Below, piece after piece: positions 13,937 through 21,413 of a DNA stretch of 23,413 nt. The notes under the pieces were generated by a model. The model was given only the letters and a program-made list of their open reading frames with translations. It was not told the origin of the DNA and did not search any database. The first letter of the stretch is position 1. Each line of letters starts with the position of its first letter. The DNA is from a virus. Where the stretch lies: IMG/VR virus record IMGVR_UViG_3300021142_000185, positions 1 to 23,413 of that record, one strand, 5' to 3'. A program made the position numbers and the translations under genes.

Positions 13937-14794
13937 ATGTCAGATTTCAAAGCAACTCCCAAAATGAGAAGCGATTTACCTTGCTTTAAAGAAGGTGGAT
14001 CTATTCAGCAACAAGTAAAAAACTTCACAAAACGCGACCGCAAACAAGTAGCAGAAGTAAACGCTCCTGCCAAAAAAGTAGTTAAAAAAGCGATTGGCAT
14101 GCACGATGAGCAACAACACGAAGAAAAGACTGACTTGTCTGGCCTCAAAAAAGGCGGCCGTGCTAAAAAGGCCGTTGGTACAGTTAAGAAGTATTGTGGC
14201 GGCGGTAATGCCTACAAAGAAGGTGGTAGCGTAGACAATGAGTACAGCGCTAAAAAATCTTCTGGCGACTTAGACCGTATTGCCAAGGTAAAAGACATCA
14301 AGCCGGGCAAAGCAGCAGCTCCGTCTAAAGCGGCCACAAAGCCAAACTTCAAGGGCTCTGACGTAGAAAAAGAGAAGAGCAAACCAGCTGGTCACAAAGA
14401 CGCAATCAAAAAAGTACCTGCAACTGGCGACAAGAAAGCCGACGCACCAAACAAAGCTGCTATTAAGCCAAGTCGCTTAAAAGACAAAAACGCAATTGAT
14501 GACATCAACGGATACAAGACTGGTCGTGGCGTAAAAAAGTTTGCTGACGGAGGCAATGTATTAACTGACCTCCGTGACAAGATTATGGGCACACCAGCAC
14601 AAAACGCTGCAGCCCGTGCAAACGAAGCTAAGTACCTTAGAGCCAAGCAGTTACAACAAGCCGCCGGCGTGCCAATGGGTGCTGGCGAACAGGCAGCGAT
14701 GGGCTTGGCTGGCTTGGGTCAGCAGATGCAACCGGCTCCACAAGCTCCTGCTCCAGTAGCTCAAAAGCGTGGTGGCAAAGCAGGTAAGTGCTAA
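13937..14794 (+). CDS. Highly basic KxGG-motif virion protein
   Basis: The 285 residues contain very many Lys and Ala and little hydrophobic core. Short GG motifs recur: CFKEGGS (16-22), [23 protein letters not shown] (87-99), KKFADGGNV (200-208) and KRGGKAGKC at the end. A segment [12 protein letters not shown] (125-136) is repeated in altered form as [12 protein letters not shown] (167-178). The C-terminal fifth is Gln/Pro/Ala-rich. FADGG-type motifs occur in phage internal or structural proteins of unknown role, as far as I recall. Charge suggests DNA contact inside the head, but a scaffold or disordered linker is equally possible. It is the first gene after a promoter and precedes the adaptor genes. 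Confidence 0.6.
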   Translation: MSDFKATPKMRSDLPCFKEGGSIQQQVKNFTKRDRKQVAEVNAPAKKVVKKAIGMHDEQQHEEKTDLSGLKKGGRAKKAVGTVKKYCGGGNAYKEGGSVDNEYSAKKSSGDLDRIAKVKDIKPGKAAAPSKAATKPNFKGSDVEKEKSKPAGHKDAIKKVPATGDKKADAPNKAAIKPSRLKDKNAIDDINGYKTGRGVKKFADGGNVLTDLRDKIMGTPAQNAAARANEAKYLRAKQLQQAAGVPMGAGEQAAMGLAGLGQQMQPAPQAPAPVAQKRGGKAGKC

Positions 14795-14795
14795 T

Positions 14796-14963
14796 ATGCC
14801 ATACAAATCGGAAAACCAGCGAGCCGCAATGTACGCCGCAGCCGCTGGTAAATCAACAATTGGAATACCTAAAAAAGTCGGTAAAGAATTTGTCAAAGCA
14901 GGACCAAGTTCTAATAACCTACCCAAAAAAGTAACTAAGCGAGCCGCGGGCCGCGGAAGGTAA
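14796..14963 (+). CDS. Small basic protein of 55 residues ([16 protein letters not shown] type)
   Basis: The start ATG lies 1 nt after the upstream stop and has AGGTAAG upstream; an in-frame GTG nine codons earlier would overlap the previous gene and is less likely. The product begins [20 protein letters not shown], includes [14 protein letters not shown] and ends in a KRAAGRGR basic tail. Short proteins of the type MPxKSxxQRxxMxAAA are widespread in phage structural regions, of unknown function. The charge suggests nucleic-acid contact or a helper role. Confidence 0.62.
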   Translation: MPYKSENQRAAMYAAAAGKSTIGIPKKVGKEFVKAGPSSNNLPKKVTKRAAGRGR

Positions 14964-14964
14964 C

Positions 14965-16032
14965 ATGGCTTATAGCAACACCACTGGCCAAACAACAATT
15001 AGTGTTGACCAGTTAATTTCCTATGCGTTCCGTGATGCTGGTAAAACAGCAGAAGAAATCACGCCTGAGTATATTGGCGCTGCTAAGCAAGCGTTGTTTT
15101 ACAACCTGCAAAACCTATCCAATCTCGGGGTAAACCTTTGGCTCTTAGAGAACCAGTTATATGGCGCTCTAACAGCACAACAGCAACTAACACTGCCAAA
15201 AACCACGATTGATGTTCGTGAGGCTAACTGGGTGTACATTATCAACTCTCAGGCATCTTCATACTTGCCTACAGACAATACCCTATCCCCAGCAGCGTTT
15301 GACCAAAACCTTAATACCATTGCTACTTCTACAGTAAGCGAAAATTGGCTTGGATTGCAGTACGCCCAAGCGCAACCAGTGTTTTATGTTGGTTTTAATG
15401 GGTACAATGCAACTGGCGGAACCACAACATACAACTTTGCGTACGAGGTAAGCGACGACGGCGCCACATGGACTACCGTACAGCAGCTACCGACTACTAC
15501 GCTATCAGATCGTCAGTGGGCGTATTTTAACATTGCCATCACACCAAATCACCTTTATTATAGACTAAGAGAAACCGTAGCGACCACATTTACTGTTCGC
15601 GAGATTGTGTTCTCTACCAGTCAACAGGTTATTCCATTGGCTCGCCTAAACCGCGACGACTACTGGAATCTTCCTAACAAACAATTCCCTTCTGTTCGTT
15701 CATTACAGTATTGGTACGACCGCACCATTGAGCCATCAATGTACTTGTGGCCAGTCCCAAACAATGACTTCCAAATGTTCCAGCTTCTTGTTGAAAAACA
15801 AATGGAAGACGTTGGTTCATTGACAAACCAGATCTATGTACCAGACCGTTGGATCACTTCAGTACAAGCCAGTCTGTCACACAAACTGTCGCTTCAACTA
15901 CCTGGCGTAGATATGACACGCGTTCAGTATTTAGAACAGCAAGCAGATAAGCTATTTATGCAAGCCTCTAACGAAGAACGTGACAAATCGCCAATTTATT
16001 TTGCTCCAGTAATTTCGTATTACACCAAATAG
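14965..16032 (+). CDS. Head-tail adaptor, P22 gp4-like, with inserted discoidin-like domain
   Basis: Residues 1-92 (QLISYAFRDAGKTAEEITPEYIGAAKQALFYNLQNLSN) and 225-330 (YWNLPNKQFPSVRSLQYWYDR, YLWPVPNNDFQMFQLLVEKQME, VPDRWITSVQASLSHKLSLQLPGVD) form an alpha-helical adaptor of the P22 gp4/SU10-type group that sits under the portal. Between them, about residues 95-217, lies a beta-rich insert (LSPAAFDQNLNT, NWLGLQYAQ, YEVSDDGATWTTVQQLP, YYRLRETVATTFTVREIVFS) with the pattern of an F5/8 type C (discoidin) domain. Such domains usually bind sugars or are displayed on the outside. The gene starts one base after the preceding stop. Adaptor role is inferred from family resemblance and order. Confidence 0.68.
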   Translation: MAYSNTTGQTTISVDQLISYAFRDAGKTAEEITPEYIGAAKQALFYNLQNLSNLGVNLWLLENQLYGALTAQQQLTLPKTTIDVREANWVYIINSQASSYLPTDNTLSPAAFDQNLNTIATSTVSENWLGLQYAQAQPVFYVGFNGYNATGGTTTYNFAYEVSDDGATWTTVQQLPTTTLSDRQWAYFNIAITPNHLYYRLRETVATTFTVREIVFSTSQQVIPLARLNRDDYWNLPNKQFPSVRSLQYWYDRTIEPSMYLWPVPNNDFQMFQLLVEKQMEDVGSLTNQIYVPDRWITSVQASLSHKLSLQLPGVDMTRVQYLEQQADKLFMQASNEERDKSPIYFAPVISYYTK

Positions 16033-16033
16033 C

Positions 16034-16627
16034 ATGTTCTATACATACGCGCACACTAAACCAAATGGGACTATTTTCTATATTGGAAAAGGTATTAAAA
16101 GACGTGCGTGGAAAACACACAATAGAAATTTACATTGGAAATCTATTGTACAAAAACATGGAAGTTTTAATGTTGAAATTTTAGCTAATTGGGATACTGA
16201 AGAAGAAGCCTTTAGTCATGAAGTATTATTAATTAAATGTTTTAATGATTTAGGATATTCATTAGCTAATAAAACAAATGGTGGTGAAGGTGCTTCTGGT
16301 TATAAACACTCAGATGAAACTAAATTAAAAATGAAACATATAACATCTGAAAAAACAAAACAAAAAATTAGTATTGCTAGAAAAGGTAAATATTGCGGAA
16401 AAAATCACCCTAGATTTGGAAAAATTGTTTCTCAACAAACTAGAGAAAAAATGAGAATTGCTAATGCTGGCGGAGCCAATAATCCCCAAACACGAAAAAT
16501 CAAATTTAATGATGTTATTTTTACCGGAATACAAACATTAGCAGATTTTCAAAAATTACATTACAAAACAATTGCATATAGAATAAAAACAAACCCTGCA
16601 AAATGGGGATACGAGGTTTTAAAATGA
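16034..16627 (+). CDS. GIY-YIG homing endonuclease, free-standing
   Basis: The N-terminus FYTYAHTKPNGTIFYIGKGIKRRAW carries the GIY-YIG module (YTY at 3-5, FYIGKG at 15-20, Arg23/24), with Glu63 as the likely metal-binding residue. Residues 88-147 contain NUMOD3-like DNA-binding repeats (HSDETKLKMK, SEKTKQKISIARKGK, SQQTREKMRIANAGG), and the end resembles a NUMOD1-type helix-turn-helix (FTGIQTLADFQKLHYKTIAYRIKTN). The DNA is clearly more AT-rich than its neighbours, which indicates transfer. It has no own Shine-Dalgarno and starts 1 nt after the adaptor stop codon, so it may be read by re-initiation. Such genes copy themselves into related phages lacking the insertion by cutting near the site. 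Confidence 0.85.
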   Translation: MFYTYAHTKPNGTIFYIGKGIKRRAWKTHNRNLHWKSIVQKHGSFNVEILANWDTEEEAFSHEVLLIKCFNDLGYSLANKTNGGEGASGYKHSDETKLKMKHITSEKTKQKISIARKGKYCGKNHPRFGKIVSQQTREKMRIANAGGANNPQTRKIKFNDVIFTGIQTLADFQKLHYKTIAYRIKTNPAKWGYEVLK

Positions 16628-17238
16628 GTGTTGTTATGACCTACGACAATCTTGTTGCAGATATAATTAATTATTCAGAACGGTCTGATGATAATTTTAT
16701 AGCAACTATTCCCACTATTATTGCCATGACTGAAGCTCAGATAGCTGCTGAGTTAAAGACATACATGCAGCTTATTGTTGTAGAAACTAACCTTACCTCT
16801 AACGTAGCGGTTTTAAACAAACCAGCCCGTTGGCGTAAAACGGTGTCTATGAAGATTAATGGCGAGCCGGTGCTACTACGCAGTCAAGACTACGTGGCGC
16901 AGTATACCGCCGAATCTTCTACAGGAAAACCGTTGTACTACGCAGACTATGACTACAACAACTGGAATTTTGCTCCAACCCCAAATCAAAGCTATCCGGT
17001 TGAAATTATTTACTACGCTGAAATCCAACCACTAGACGCAAACAACCAACAAAATTTATTTACTGCCACTTGCCCACAATTAATGTTGTACGGCAGCATG
17101 TATCATGCAATGGTATATTTAAAAGCATTGGACAAAATACAAACTTGGCAAAATTATTACCAAACAGCACTTGCCGCGCTGAAAAAAGAAGACAATTCGC
17201 GCCGCGTAGATCGAAATACCTCTGTTCAGGAACCCTAA
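16624..17238 (+). CDS. SU10-type phage adaptor protein
   Basis: The 204 residues (MSVVMTYDNLVADIINYSERSDDNFIATIPTIIAMTEAQIAAELKT and so on) match the pattern of the phage adaptor family typified by SU10, including ARWRKTVSMKI, YYADYDYNNWNFAPTP, VEIIYYAE and the helical C-terminus. It probably forms a ring between portal and tail. The ATG overlaps the endonuclease stop as ATGA, and its Shine-Dalgarno GAGG (16613-16616) lies within the end of the endonuclease gene. An in-frame ATG four codons later (MTYDN) may be the ancestral start. Upstream in-frame ATG codons inside the endonuclease gene were not used. Confidence 0.72.
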   Translation: MSVVMTYDNLVADIINYSERSDDNFIATIPTIIAMTEAQIAAELKTYMQLIVVETNLTSNVAVLNKPARWRKTVSMKINGEPVLLRSQDYVAQYTAESSTGKPLYYADYDYNNWNFAPTPNQSYPVEIIYYAEIQPLDANNQQNLFTATCPQLMLYGSMYHAMVYLKALDKIQTWQNYYQTALAALKKEDNSRRVDRNTSVQEP

Positions 17239-17241
17239 TAC

Positions 17242-18546
17242 ATGTCCACACCAGTTTATACCTCACCCTTTACAGGCACTGTTGTAACGCCAACAGACGT
17301 ATCTTACTCTGCGCTTGCGTTTAGTGCTAATACAGCTTTATATTGGCCTTCAACGGTAAACCAAACCGCCGGTCAGGTTCCAGCAACTCGAATCATTGAC
17401 TGTACACCGTCTACCTCTGGCTTGTCTATTGCGTTGCCGCAGGGTAGCTTTGGTACCGTTGGCGCAGACATCATGTTTAACAACAAGGGATCATATTCCT
17501 TCTTGGTAACAGATTCAACTGGCTCCAACTCCGTCACCATTGCACCGGGCATATCACAGTATTTTTACCTAACAGATAACAGCACTACATCTGGCACTTG
17601 GGGGAATTTTGTTTTTGGTGCTGGAACATCTACTGCCAACGCCGCAGCATTAATCAACAACTCACCGTCCACCCTTGGTGCCTACGGTTTGAGTACTGTA
17701 AATGGCTACTTGGCAGTTACTCAAATTATTGTTGATATTTCAATTGCTCCTAACCCAGTCATTGGTAACTTAGATAGAGCAAAGACATATAATTGGTCAG
17801 CAGGCCTTGGAACCATTCCGTTACCAAATACATCTACCTTGCAAAGAGGTTGGTTTATTGCGTTTAGAAACAGCGGAACCGGCGCGTTAACTTTTACCAC
17901 AACATCCCCACAAACTATTAACGGCTTGTCCTCAATTGTCACCAATCCGGGCGACTCAGGCTACATTTTTTACGATGTTAACACTGGTAACTACATTACT
18001 GTTGGCTGGGTAACACCAAACAACATTGTGTTTACTTCTGCAACATACGACGTTGACGCTATTTCTGGTAGCACCTTGAACCTTGTTTCAAATGCTCCAA
18101 TTATTCAAACCTACATTTCCCAGTCTGGTACACGTAACGCATCATTGGCTGTAACACTTCCCGCTATTACGCAGCTATACGTAATGGTTAATAATTGTAC
18201 TAGCGCCAGTGACACAGTTACATTCCAAAACCAGGGAAGTAGTCAATCCCCGTTGTCTCTTGGAATTGGTAACACTTACACGTTATTAAGCGACGGTACT
18301 TATTTATACATTTTAAATTCGTCATCCTCTTCTAGCTTTAAGGCTGTTAACGGTGTAGCAACAGCGCCGTCTTATTCATTCTTAAATGACACTAGAACTG
18401 GTATGTATTTGCCCGGTACTAACATTCTTGGACTTGCAGCAAACGGCGTGGAAGTTATTGATATTAACGCAACCACTTCATCCTCTCCAGTAGTGACAAT
18501 TAACGGCAGACTATACGCAACAACCTTTAGCGGCGGAACGTTCTAA
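17242..18546 (+). CDS. Tail structural protein with fibre-type C-terminal motif
   Basis: The 434 residues are Ser/Thr/Asn/Gly-rich with low charge. N-terminal part: PVYTSPFTGTVVTPTDVSYSALAFSANTALYWP, then beta-strand repeats such as AGTSTAN, RGWFIAFRNSG and GALTFTTTSPQTINGLSSI. Near the C-terminus, PSYSFLNDTRTGMYLPGTNILGLAANGVEVIDI is the motif common in phage fibre and spike proteins (PxYSFxxDxxTGxYxP). It lies directly between the SU10-type adaptor and the gp10-like hub, and its stop codon abuts the next ATG, so it is probably part of the tail base or a short tail protein. AGGAACCC precedes the ATG. The exact role is not known to me. Confidence 0.62.
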   Translation: MSTPVYTSPFTGTVVTPTDVSYSALAFSANTALYWPSTVNQTAGQVPATRIIDCTPSTSGLSIALPQGSFGTVGADIMFNNKGSYSFLVTDSTGSNSVTIAPGISQYFYLTDNSTTSGTWGNFVFGAGTSTANAAALINNSPSTLGAYGLSTVNGYLAVTQIIVDISIAPNPVIGNLDRAKTYNWSAGLGTIPLPNTSTLQRGWFIAFRNSGTGALTFTTTSPQTINGLSSIVTNPGDSGYIFYDVNTGNYITVGWVTPNNIVFTSATYDVDAISGSTLNLVSNAPIIQTYISQSGTRNASLAVTLPAITQLYVMVNNCTSASDTVTFQNQGSSQSPLSLGIGNTYTLLSDGTYLYILNSSSSSSFKAVNGVATAPSYSFLNDTRTGMYLPGTNILGLAANGVEVIDINATTSSSPVVTINGRLYATTFSGGTF

Positions 18547-20706
18547 ATGGCGGCTGATAATCAGCAACAGGACAACTCGCAGTACACTTCAATTTACAGC
18601 CTAGCAATACCGGCTGGGATTAAGCGCGACGGTACACAGTTTCAAAACGACCAGTATACCGACGGCGTGTGGTGTCGTTTTCAGCGTGGTGACCCTAAAA
18701 AAATGGGTGGCTACCGCACACTGTTTACCAGCAATATTGGAATCTATCGTGGCTTGATTTCACAGCCATACAACGGCGTCAACTATATTTTTGCTGGTAA
18801 CTACAAAGAGCTAGACGTGTTTACCTGCGGCATTACATATGGCACAGGTAGTGGTCCTTTTGCGGCAAATATTTTACCCGGTACTGTTCAATTTACGTTG
18901 GTATCAACTACCAGCACTACTTTTGTTATCAAAGGTGATGTGCGGTCTAGTTTTCCTACAGGCACAACGGTTATATTTAATCAGACAACGCCAGTAAATT
19001 ACATTACAACTGGCACACCAACCTATACATCCCCCAACACAACAGTAACAGTAACCACCACCATTACCGGCAGTCCGACAAGCGTATGGTTAAACAACAG
19101 CGCGGTATTTACAGCAGACCCAACAGCTGGGCCATATAGGATTACTTGGCAGTTTGATTCTCAGTTTAGCCCGCTAGGTGGTAACCTTTCCCTGTTTGCT
19201 CACCCAGGGTACAACTTAGTTGATATTGACAACGGTGTTCCATCACAAGTATTGGTTGGTAATGTTTCACCGAGCACTGGAAACAGTTGGACGTTTACTG
19301 GACTATCAGATAGCTCCGGCGCAAACCCAACCTATCAACCCATTAGCGTTGATGGTGGTGTAACTGTGTTGTATCCGTTTATATTTGTATACGGATCACA
19401 TGGCTACATTGCAAACAATAACGTTAGCAGCACATACTTACAACAAAACTTTTACGATTGGAACGGTACCTTAGCTAACCAAGTTAACGTATCTTCATCC
19501 AAAATTGTTAAGGGCATGCCAATGCGTGGTGGTACTAACTCACCAGCTGGTTTGTTCTGGGCAACTGACTCTTTGATTCGTGTTTCATTTAACTCCTCTG
19601 CTTCTAGTACAGCAACTACTAGCCAGTTTTGGAACTATGATATTATTTCTAGCCAAATCTCTATCATGTCGTCTAACGCCGTGGTTGAAATGGACGGTGT
19701 GTACTGGTGGATGGGTGTTGACCGTTTTTATGCTTATAACGGTAGTGTTACAGTAGTGCCAAATGACAAAAACATAAACTACTTATTTGACAACATTAAC
19801 TATTCACAGCGCCAAAAAGTATGGGCCACTAAGGTGCCACGCTACAACGAAATTTGGTTCTTTTATCCACGTGGCACTGCTACTGAGTGTACTGATGCTA
19901 TTATTTATAATACAAAAGATAAGCTATGGTATGACGCTGGGCAGGCACAAGGAGCACAACGTTCTTGTGGATATACCACCGAGATTTTTCCAACACCTAT
20001 TTGGTCGGATTGGAACTATACCCCAACATTTAGCGCACCATACACCACTATAACAAACCCAGCAAGTTTGCCAGCAGCGGGCGCAAATCAAATTTATATT
20101 GCGGGCGATGTAACTTCAGTATTTAGCCCTGGTAGTATCCTGACCTTTTCACCAACTTCTGGTGCTTTGGCAACATTTCAAGTAACTGCTGTGGTTAATA
20201 CATTCAATACCACTATCGGAACCCCTGGCGTTACTTTGGTAACGTTTACTGGTTCTAGCACCGTTACTCCCGCCGCTGGTACTTTGGTATACAAACAAAA
20301 TGGTGGCTACACAATTTGGCAGCATGAATACGGCCAAAATAAAGTTGGCTTAACCGGTGAAACTGCCGTGTATTCCAGCATTACAACAAGCGATATTAGC
20401 TGGTTAACTGGTAACCCAAGCCAAGACGGTTTAATTGGGGTCAACCGCCGTATGCACCTACGCCGCGTGGAGCCAAACTTCTTACAGACTGGCACCATGT
20501 CTATGACCGTGTTAGGTAGGAAGTTTGCAAACAGCCCAAACGAAGAGGATTCTGGACCATTTTACTTTGATCCCGATACCGATAAAATAGACCTTCGTAT
20601 TGAGCACCGCTTAATTCGACTACAATTCACATCAAACCAAATTGACGGCAACTTTGAAATGGGTCGTTTGCTTATTACCTGCGAGTTTGGTGATGAGCGG
20701 CCATGA
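18547..20706 (+). CDS. Packaged-DNA stabilisation / tail hub protein, P22 gp10-like
   Basis: The N-terminal segment IPAGIKRDGTQFQNDQYTDGVWCRFQRG and KKMGGYRTLF, and the core VEMDGVYWWMGVDRFYAYNG, KVPRYNEIWFFYPRG and LWYDAGQAQGAQRSCGY, fit the phage stabilisation-protein family I know from podovirus-like genomes, comparable to P22 gp10, a beta-propeller-type tail hub that closes the head after packaging. Two insert-like modules, about residues 116-187 and 512-583, share the pattern [FY]xIxGDVxSxFxxG and may be one domain present twice. The C-terminus (INRRMHLRRVEPNFLQ style, then RLIRLQFTSNQIDGNFEMGRLLI) is a beta domain. The start directly follows the previous stop, and the stop overlaps the next gene (ATGA). 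Confidence 0.7.
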   Translation: MAADNQQQDNSQYTSIYSLAIPAGIKRDGTQFQNDQYTDGVWCRFQRGDPKKMGGYRTLFTSNIGIYRGLISQPYNGVNYIFAGNYKELDVFTCGITYGTGSGPFAANILPGTVQFTLVSTTSTTFVIKGDVRSSFPTGTTVIFNQTTPVNYITTGTPTYTSPNTTVTVTTTITGSPTSVWLNNSAVFTADPTAGPYRITWQFDSQFSPLGGNLSLFAHPGYNLVDIDNGVPSQVLVGNVSPSTGNSWTFTGLSDSSGANPTYQPISVDGGVTVLYPFIFVYGSHGYIANNNVSSTYLQQNFYDWNGTLANQVNVSSSKIVKGMPMRGGTNSPAGLFWATDSLIRVSFNSSASSTATTSQFWNYDIISSQISIMSSNAVVEMDGVYWWMGVDRFYAYNGSVTVVPNDKNINYLFDNINYSQRQKVWATKVPRYNEIWFFYPRGTATECTDAIIYNTKDKLWYDAGQAQGAQRSCGYTTEIFPTPIWSDWNYTPTFSAPYTTITNPASLPAAGANQIYIAGDVTSVFSPGSILTFSPTSGALATFQVTAVVNTFNTTIGTPGVTLVTFTGSSTVTPAAGTLVYKQNGGYTIWQHEYGQNKVGLTGETAVYSSITTSDISWLTGNPSQDGLIGVNRRMHLRRVEPNFLQTGTMSMTVLGRKFANSPNEEDSGPFYFDPDTDKIDLRIEHRLIRLQFTSNQIDGNFEMGRLLITCEFGDERP

Positions 20707-20972
20707 CGATTTACGTAAATAAAAACAACCAGCAATTCTTTCCGTTTGTGCCGGATCAGTCTAGCTGGGAGGATTGGAACGGTAACTTTATTATCTACTA
20801 CGGTCAGTTAAATATACCATACCACACCGAAGAAAACTGGAAAAGCACCGCAGAAATTATTGCTAGTACGTTTACCTTCTCTGCTTTTCCAATTCCGGAC
20901 CCAGACCGCTACGAAAACTGGCAGGATTGGGCTAAAGAAGTAACTTTGATTATTAACGGTAAGAGTCACTAA
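20703..20972 (+). CDS. Small protein following the tail hub gene
   Basis: The 89 residues (MTIYVNKNNQQFFPFVPDQSSWEDWNGNFIIYYGQLNIPYHTEENWKSTAEIIASTF, then AFPIPDPDRYENWQDWAKEVTLIING) are rich in Trp, Tyr and Asn and appear globular. ATG overlaps the stop of the tail hub gene (ATGA), so it is translationally coupled and probably made in proportion to it. I recall similar small proteins in the same place in other phages, but no function. A minor tail component or assembly helper is the most economical guess. Confidence 0.6.
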   Translation: MTIYVNKNNQQFFPFVPDQSSWEDWNGNFIIYYGQLNIPYHTEENWKSTAEIIASTFTFSAFPIPDPDRYENWQDWAKEVTLIINGKSH

Positions 20973-20996
20973 TCTAGGGCAAAAAGCCCCAAAAAC

Positions 20997-21019
20997 GCGT
21001 ATTAGTGTATATAGGAACA
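20997..21019 (+). promoter_or_regulatory. Putative phage RNA-polymerase promoter, copy 4
   Basis: GCGTATTAGTGTATATAGGA matches copy 1 in 18 of 20 positions, with the two changes in the three-base spacer. The predicted start G is 21014, which leaves a very short leader of 19 nt before the next ATG. It drives the small gene and the large ejection-type protein at the right edge. Confidence 0.72.
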
Positions 21020-21032
21020 CCCCGGATATAAA

Positions 21033-21413
21033 ATGACACCATCACAGATTATAGCAGAGGATCATAAACGCTTTGGCCATAGTCAAAAGGATACTGCTCG
21101 TCTAGCCGAAACTATGCAAGCCATGATTAAAAAGAACATGGCGCATTTAATCCAGCATGGTGATTCTCTTTTGTTTTTAGTTAATCTTGGAAACAAAGCA
21201 TCTGAAATTAATTTTTTTACCGCTGATTCACCGCAAAAAATTAAATCTTCAATGGTGTATTTTATAAAACAAGTTAAACAAGCTGGTTTTAATAAAGTAT
21301 ACGGGGAAAACGGCGGTCCGATATTAAATAAAACATTAAAGCTACTTGAAAAACTTGGACTTAAAATAGAAAAATCTGATAACCCAAAATATTATTGGAT
21401 GGCTAGTTTATGA
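21033..21413 (+). CDS. Small protein of 126 residues, possible acetyltransferase-fold virion protein
   Basis: The C-terminal half (INFFTADSPQKIKSSMVYFIKQVKQAGFNKVYGENGGPILNKTLKLLEKLGLKIEKSDNPKYYWMASL) has the order of secondary structure and the late L-x-x-L-G turn seen in GNAT-like proteins. T7 gp13, the core or assembly protein of the internal virion complex, has a similar arrangement. The N-terminal half is helical (MTPSQIIAEDHKRFGHSQK). No acetyl-CoA P-loop of type Q/RxxGxG is visible, so catalysis is unlikely. The ATG follows the promoter closely, and its stop overlaps the next gene as ATGA, which also suits an ejection-complex partner. Family assignment is tentative. Confidence 0.5.
   Translation: MTPSQIIAEDHKRFGHSQKDTARLAETMQAMIKKNMAHLIQHGDSLLFLVNLGNKASEINFFTADSPQKIKSSMVYFIKQVKQAGFNKVYGENGGPILNKTLKLLEKLGLKIEKSDNPKYYWMASL

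Noticed and set aside
14769-14795. GTG start giving a 64-residue form of the small basic protein
   Set aside because: The ATG at 14796 has a suitable upstream AGGTAAG and avoids a 26-nt overlap with the previous gene; MPYKS is the typical beginning.
16603-16623. Upstream ATG for the SU10-type adaptor within the endonuclease gene
   Set aside because: The ATG at 16624 has GAGG at proper spacing and makes the ATGA overlap common in this phage.
20977-20995. GGGC-AAAAA-GCCC hairpin after the 89-aa gene as a terminator
   Set aside because: The stem is only 4 bp and it is followed by an A run, not a T run, so termination is unlikely.
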